DNA from: Kluyvera sp047971185
Lineage (GTDB): Bacteria; Pseudomonadota; Gammaproteobacteria; Enterobacterales; Enterobacteriaceae
DNA length: 64,000 nt
Assembly: GCF_047971185.1 (NCBI RefSeq)
Contig: NZ_JBKDZH010000033.1
Span: 124,001-188,000, forward strand
Direction of reading: 5' to 3'
The notes below the pieces were generated by a model. The model made no database searches and had not been told where the DNA came from. It saw nothing but the letters and a program-made list of their open reading frames with translations. Shown here one piece after another: positions 59,494-64,000 of this stretch; positions within the stretch are counted from its first letter, which is position 1, and every line of letters starts with the position of its first letter. A program made the position numbers and the translations under genes.

Positions 59494-61019
59494 TAGTTTT
59501 TCTCCCCGATGTTGATGGCGTCGATACGGTGGCTGTTAAACAGGTTGAACTTGGTGTCCGAGCCATGGCAGCCGTCGCCGAAGGTAAAGCCGCAGCCTTT
59601 GCTTTCCGGGAAGGCATCTTCCGCCATTTCACGGTGGCTGGTGGGGATCACGAAACGGTCTTCGTAGTTGGCGATCGCCAGGTAGCGGTACATCTCTTCC
59701 ACCTGTTCCACGCTTAAGCCCACTTCCTCCAGCGCGCGAGTATCGGTAACGCCTTCAACGGTCTGTGAACGTTTGTAGTGGCGCATCGCCATCATCCGTT
59801 TCAGCGCGCGCAGTACCGGGCCGGTATCGCCGGCGCTCAGCATGTTCGCCAGATACTGCACCGGAATGCGCAGGCTTTCGACGGCGGGCAGGATGCTGTC
59901 GGTTTTCGGCAGGCCGCCCGCATCGGCGACGGACTGAATCGGCGACAGAGGCGGCACGTACCAGACCATCGGCAGGGTGCGGTATTCCGGGTGCAGCGGC
60001 AGCGCCAGCTTCCAGTCCATCGCCATTTTGTACACCGGCGAACGCTGGGCGGCGTCGATAGTGTTCTGGGTGATGCCCTGTTTCAGCGCTTCTTCAATCA
60101 CCGCCGGGTCGTGGGGGTCGAGGAACACGTCGCACTGGCGTTCATACAGGTCGGTCTCTTTCTCGGTGCTGGCCGCTTCTTCAATGCGGTCGGCATCGTA
60201 CAGCAGCACGCCGAGGTAGCGAATACGGCCTACGCAGGTTTCCGAGCACACGGTCGGCTGGCCGGATTCAATACGCGGGTAGCAGAAGATGCATTTTTCT
60301 GATTTTCCGCTTTTCCAGTTGAAGTAGATTTTTTTGTACGGGCAGCCGCTGATGCACATACGCCAGCCGCGGCATTTATCCTGGTCAATCAGCACGATGC
60401 CGTCTTCTTCACGCTTATAGATGGCGCCGCTCGGGCAGGTGGCGACGCAGCTCGGATTGAGGCAGTGCTCGCACAGGCGCGGCAGGTACATCATGAAGGT
60501 GTTTTCGAACTGGCCGTACATCTCCTTTTGCATTTCCTGGAAGTTATGATCGTGGGCGCGTTTTTCAAATTCGCCGCCCAGCAGCTCCTCCCAGTTCGGG
60601 CCCCACTCAATTTTGTTCATCCGCTGGCCGCTAATCAGCGAGCGCGGGCGGGCGGTCGGCAGGTTTTTGCCTTCCGGCGCGTTATGCAGATGCTGATAGT
60701 CGTAGGTGAACGGCTCGTAGTAGTCGTCAATGCCCGGGATCAGCGGGTTGGCGAAGATTTTTGCCAGCACGTTAACGCGGCCGCCCATACGCGGAGTCAG
60801 CTTGCCGCTAATGCCGCGTACCCAGCCGCCTTGCCATTTTTCCTGATTTTCCCAGTCTTTCGGGAAGCCGATGCCCGGTTTAGTCTCCACGTTGTTAAAC
60901 CACGCGTACTCCATGCCTTCACGGCTGCTCCAGACGTTCTTACAGGTAACAGAGCAGGTGTGGCAGCCGATGCATTTATCAAGGTTTAAAACCATCCCAA
61001 CCTGTGAGCGTATCTTCAT
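59493..61019 (-). CDS. narY: Nitrate reductase Z beta subunit NarY (Fe-S)
   Basis: 508 residues carrying one 3Fe-4S and three 4Fe-4S clusters. The four cysteine groups are CIGCHTCSVTCK, CEHCLNPSCVATCP, CRGWRMCISGCP and CIFCYPRIESGQPTVCSETC. The Trp in the third group replaces a cysteine and is normal, because it marks the 3Fe-4S cluster in this family. It takes electrons from NarV and passes them to NarZ. Its start overlaps the narZ stop by 4 bp. Confidence 0.96.
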   Translation of the reverse strand: MKIRSQVGMVLNLDKCIGCHTCSVTCKNVWSSREGMEYAWFNNVETKPGIGFPKDWENQEKWQGGWVRGISGKLTPRMGGRVNVLAKIFANPLIPGIDDYYEPFTYDYQHLHNAPEGKNLPTARPRSLISGQRMNKIEWGPNWEELLGGEFEKRAHDHNFQEMQKEMYGQFENTFMMYLPRLCEHCLNPSCVATCPSGAIYKREEDGIVLIDQDKCRGWRMCISGCPYKKIYFNWKSGKSEKCIFCYPRIESGQPTVCSETCVGRIRYLGVLLYDADRIEEAASTEKETDLYERQCDVFLDPHDPAVIEEALKQGITQNTIDAAQRSPVYKMAMDWKLALPLHPEYRTLPMVWYVPPLSPIQSVADAGGLPKTDSILPAVESLRIPVQYLANMLSAGDTGPVLRALKRMMAMRHYKRSQTVEGVTDTRALEEVGLSVEQVEEMYRYLAIANYEDRFVIPTSHREMAEDAFPESKGCGFTFGDGCHGSDTKFNLFNSHRIDAINIGEKN

Positions 61020-64000
61020 TTTGACGCCTCCTGTACCTGATCATTGCCTTCATCATCCAGCCAATTAATGTTTTTCATTTTGCGAATCATAATGAATTCA
61101 TCACGGTTCGAACCGACCGTTCCGTAGTAGTTAAAGCTGTAGGCCAGCTGCGCATAGCCGCCAATCATATGGGTCGGTTTCGGACAGATGCGGGTGACCG
61201 AGTTGTGGATCCCGCCGCGCCGCCCGGTGACTTCCGAGCCAGGAATATTCATCAGACGCTCCTGGGCGTGGTACATCATGGTCATGCCCGGCGGGATACG
61301 CTGGCTGACCACCGCGCGGGCGGTAAGCGCGCCGTTGGCGTTAAACGCTTCAATCCAATCGTTATCGGCGATACCCAGCTCTTTGGCGTCGGTTTCACTC
61401 AGCCAGACGATCGGCCCGCCGCGCGACAGCGTCAGCATCAGCAGGTTTTCGCTATAGGTAGAGTGAATGCACCATTTCTGGTGCGGCGTCAGGAAGTTCA
61501 GCGCCTTTTCCGGGAAGCCGTTCGGCGGGATCGCGTTCATGTGGCTGACGCTGCGAGTGTCAATCGGCGGACGGTAGGCCACCAGGCTTTCACCGAAGTC
61601 GCGCATCCACGGGTGATCCTGATACAGCGACTGACGCCCGGAGACGGTGCGCCACGGGATCAGCTCGTGGACGTTGGTATAGCCGGCGTTATAGGAGACG
61701 TGTTCATCCTCAAGCCCGGACCAGGTGGGGCTGGAGATAATTTTGCGCGGCTGCGCCTGAATATCGCGGAAACGAATTTTCTCGTCTTCTTTGTTGAGCG
61801 CCAGATGCGCGTGCTCGCGCCCGGTGAATTCGCTCAGCGCTTCCCAGGCCTTCACCGCCACCTGGCCGTTGGTTTCCGGGGCGAGGGCGAGGATCACCTC
61901 GGCGGCGTCGATCGCGGTTTCAATGCATGGACGCCCTTTGGCCGGGCCGCTCAGCTTGACGTAGTTCAGCTTGCCGAGGAAATCGACTTCGGTCTGGGTC
62001 TTCCAGCCAATCCCTTTACCGCCGTTGCCAAGCTTGTCCATCAGCGGCCCCAGCGAGGTAAAGCGCTCATAGGTGGCCGGATAGTCGCGCTCTACGGCGA
62101 TAATGTTCGGCGCGGTTTTGCCCGGGATCAGGTCACATTCGCCTTTACGCCAGTCCTGAATGGCGAACGGCTGTGCCAGCTCGGCCGGGGAGTCGTGCTG
62201 CAGCGGTTGCAGCACCACGTCCGTTTCGGTGCCCAGATGGCCCTGACAGATTTCCGAGAACGATTTGGCGATACCTTTGTAGATCTCCCAGTCGCTTTTC
62301 GATTCCCAGGCCGGGTCAACGGCGGCGGAAAGCGGGTGGATAAACGGATGCATATCCGAGGTGTTCATATCGTCTTTTTCGTACCAGGTGGCGGTCGGCA
62401 GGACGATATCGGAGAACAGGCAGGTGCTGGACATCCGGAAGTCCAGCGTCACCAGCAGGTCGAGCTTGCCCTCCAGCGCGGCGGTCTGCCATTCGACTTC
62501 TTCCGGTTTGACGTCATCGGTCGAGCCAAACTCTGCGCTCTGGATACCGCTGTCGGCCCCTAACAGGTACTTCAGCATGTACTCGTGGCCCTTACCGGAG
62601 GAGCCCAGCAGGTTAGAACGCCAGATAAACATGTTGCGCGGGTGGTTCTGCCCGCTGTCCGGCTGTTCGCTGGCAAAACGGATATCGCCCGATTTCAGCG
62701 CCTGCACCGTGTACTCCTGCGCGGTCATGCCCGCCTCGTCGGCCTTCGCCTTCAGCCCCAGCGGGTTGAGGTTGAGCTGCGGCGCGGACGGCAGCCAGCC
62801 CATACGCTCGGCACGAACGTTAAAGTCGATAAGATGGCCGGTGTATTTCGACGGATCGGCCAGCGGCGACAGCAGCTCTCTGGCGGTGAGCTTCTCATAG
62901 CGCCACTGGCTGGCGTGGTTGTAGAAGTAGGAGGTGCTGTTCATCTGGCGCGGCGGACGGTTCCAGTCCAGCGCAAAAGCCAGCGGCAGCCAGCCGGTTT
63001 GCGGACGCAGCTTCTCCTGGCCGACATAGTGCGCCCAGCCGCCGCCGCTTTTACCGATGCAGCCGCAGAACACCAGCATGTTGATCATGCCGCGGTAGTT
63101 CATGTCCATGTGGTACCAGTGGTTGACCCCGGCACCGAGGATAATCATCGACCGGCCGTGGGTTTTATGCGCGGTGTCGGCGAACTCCAGGGCGATTTTT
63201 TCGATGTTCTGGCGTGATACGCCGGTGATTTGCTCGCCCCAGGCCGGGGTGTAGGCTTTCACCTCGTCAAAACTTTTGGCCGCCAGATCGTCGTCGAGCC
63301 CCCGGTCGAGGCCGTAGTTGGCCAGCGTCAGGTCATAAACGCTGACCACCAGGCGGCGGCTGCCGTCGGCGAAGGTCAGCTCTTTCGCCGGCAGCTTGCG
63401 CACCAGAATCGGATCCTGCTTCACGCTACGGAAGTGTGGGTTTTCGTTGCCGCCAAAGTAGGGGAAGGCGACGCCCGCGACGGTATCCCGCGTATCGAGC
63501 AGCGACAGCGTCAGTTCGGTCTCGTTACCGGCGGCCAGCGATTCCAGGTTCCATTTGCCTTTTTCACCCCAGCGGAAACCGATCGAGCCGTTTGGCACCA
63601 CCAGTTCGCCGTTGCTGTTATAGGCGACGGTTTTCCACTCCGGGTTATTGCTTTCGCCAAGGCCGTCCACCAGGTCGGAGGCGCGCAGCATCCTACCTGC
63701 GACGTACGAACCATCCTCGCGGCTATCAAGCATCACCAGCATCGGCATGTCGGTATAGCGGCGGCAGTAGTTGATAAAGTAGTCGCTCGGATTATCGAGG
63801 TGGAACGCTTTGAGGATCACGTGGCCCATCGCCATTGCCAGCGCGCTGTCGGTACCCTGTTTTGGCGCCAGCCACTGATCGCTCAGCTTGGCGACTTCCG
63901 AGAAGTCGGGGGTAATGGCGATGGTTTTGGTGCCTTTGTAGCGCACTTCGGTGAAGAAGTGCGCGTCCGGGGTACGGGTTTGCGGGACGTTAGAGCCCCA
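61016..64000 (-). CDS. narZ: Nitrate reductase Z alpha subunit NarZ, N-terminus outside the window
   Basis: 995 residues are visible, reading from WGSNVPQTRTPDAHFFTEVR at the window edge to DQVQEASK; about 250 N-terminal residues are missing. It is the molybdopterin-guanine-dinucleotide subunit that reduces nitrate to nitrite. Conserved segments include LAPKQGTDSALAMAMGHV, GRSMIILGAGVNHWYHMDMN, FIWRSNLLGSSGKGHEYMLKYLLG, LPTATWYEKDDMNTSDMHPF and HIRNSVTRI-like near the end. Family choice of NarZ over NarG rests on the NarV/NarW-type partners and the nhoA-side gene order. NarZYWV is mainly RpoS-controlled in E. coli; its promoter is outside this window. Confidence 0.95.
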   Translation of the reverse strand, partial: WGSNVPQTRTPDAHFFTEVRYKGTKTIAITPDFSEVAKLSDQWLAPKQGTDSALAMAMGHVILKAFHLDNPSDYFINYCRRYTDMPMLVMLDSREDGSYVAGRMLRASDLVDGLGESNNPEWKTVAYNSNGELVVPNGSIGFRWGEKGKWNLESLAAGNETELTLSLLDTRDTVAGVAFPYFGGNENPHFRSVKQDPILVRKLPAKELTFADGSRRLVVSVYDLTLANYGLDRGLDDDLAAKSFDEVKAYTPAWGEQITGVSRQNIEKIALEFADTAHKTHGRSMIILGAGVNHWYHMDMNYRGMINMLVFCGCIGKSGGGWAHYVGQEKLRPQTGWLPLAFALDWNRPPRQMNSTSYFYNHASQWRYEKLTARELLSPLADPSKYTGHLIDFNVRAERMGWLPSAPQLNLNPLGLKAKADEAGMTAQEYTVQALKSGDIRFASEQPDSGQNHPRNMFIWRSNLLGSSGKGHEYMLKYLLGADSGIQSAEFGSTDDVKPEEVEWQTAALEGKLDLLVTLDFRMSSTCLFSDIVLPTATWYEKDDMNTSDMHPFIHPLSAAVDPAWESKSDWEIYKGIAKSFSEICQGHLGTETDVVLQPLQHDSPAELAQPFAIQDWRKGECDLIPGKTAPNIIAVERDYPATYERFTSLGPLMDKLGNGGKGIGWKTQTEVDFLGKLNYVKLSGPAKGRPCIETAIDAAEVILALAPETNGQVAVKAWEALSEFTGREHAHLALNKEDEKIRFRDIQAQPRKIISSPTWSGLEDEHVSYNAGYTNVHELIPWRTVSGRQSLYQDHPWMRDFGESLVAYRPPIDTRSVSHMNAIPPNGFPEKALNFLTPHQKWCIHSTYSENLLMLTLSRGGPIVWLSETDAKELGIADNDWIEAFNANGALTARAVVSQRIPPGMTMMYHAQERLMNIPGSEVTGRRGGIHNSVTRICPKPTHMIGGYAQLAYSFNYYGTVGSNRDEFIMIRKMKNINWLDDEGNDQVQEASK

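Noticed and set aside
59493..61019. Missing cysteine (Trp) in the third Fe-S motif of NarY
   Set aside because: This Trp is normal in the NarH/NarY family and marks the 3Fe-4S cluster.
61169..62563. A 464-codon frame antisense to narZ
   Set aside because: It is a shadow of narZ with no family features and no ribosome site.
1..64000. CRISPR arrays, tRNA or rRNA genes, complete insertion sequences, prophage
   Set aside because: No spaced direct repeats, cloverleaf-like sequences, transposase genes or phage structural genes were recognised. Repeats seen are REP/BIME-type hairpins.

Overview
The window is chromosomal DNA of a member of the Enterobacteriaceae. Most genes are close relatives of Escherichia coli K-12 or Salmonella genes and lie in a similar order: srfABC, ydcY-ydcZ-mnaT-mcbR-yncD-yncE, feaR-feaB-tynA-paa, pptA-yddH-nhoA, then narVWYZ. 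The genus cannot be fixed from sequence alone. The mix of pectin and rhamnogalacturonan functions with complete aromatic catabolism suggests a plant-associated or environmental enteric. Both ends cut genes: a pectin methylesterase at the left and narZ at the right.

Region by region. 1-2000: end of a pectin methylesterase and an aromatic aldehyde dehydrogenase. 2121-8550: srfA-srfB-srfC, a tightly packed leftward operon with an actin/Hsp70-like ATPase (SrfB). 8787-18533: cytoplasmic alpha-amylase, a DppA-like peptide-binding protein with a frameshifted end, ydcY, ydcZ-mnaT, an HTH-cupin regulator, mcbR, yncD (pqqU), yncE and a small lipoprotein. 18544-41803: a catabolic block for aromatic amines and phenylacetate. 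FeaR is predicted to activate feaB and tynA, which turn amines into phenylacetate. paaK, paaABCE, paaG, paaZ, paaJ, paaF and paaH would take it to acetyl-CoA and succinyl-CoA, and PaaX represses. Inside this block lie a LexA-box yebG paralogue and an MscS channel, FadL-like porin and MBL-protein group. paaE carries an in-frame amber codon. 41800-43121: a LysR regulator and pptA. 43160-53206: a carbohydrate locus with a GH78-like enzyme, a GPH transporter, AraC and LacI regulators, an MFS transporter, an uncharacterised 827-residue protein and a GH105 hydrolase. 53459-56527: yddH, nhoA, an MBL-fold protein and a shikimate-kinase-like P-loop protein. 56674-57924: an MgtE-type transporter behind a well-formed M-box Mg2+ riboswitch. 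58072-64000: narV, narW, narY and partial narZ with a strong terminator.

The most interesting points are the M-box aptamer with a hairpin over the mgtE ribosome binding site, the carbohydrate locus with its unrecognised 827-residue protein, paired 21-bp-spaced FeaR-type sites before both feaB and tynA, and the two broken genes (paaE and the dppA-like gene). I saw no tRNA, rRNA, CRISPR array, complete insertion sequence or phage.
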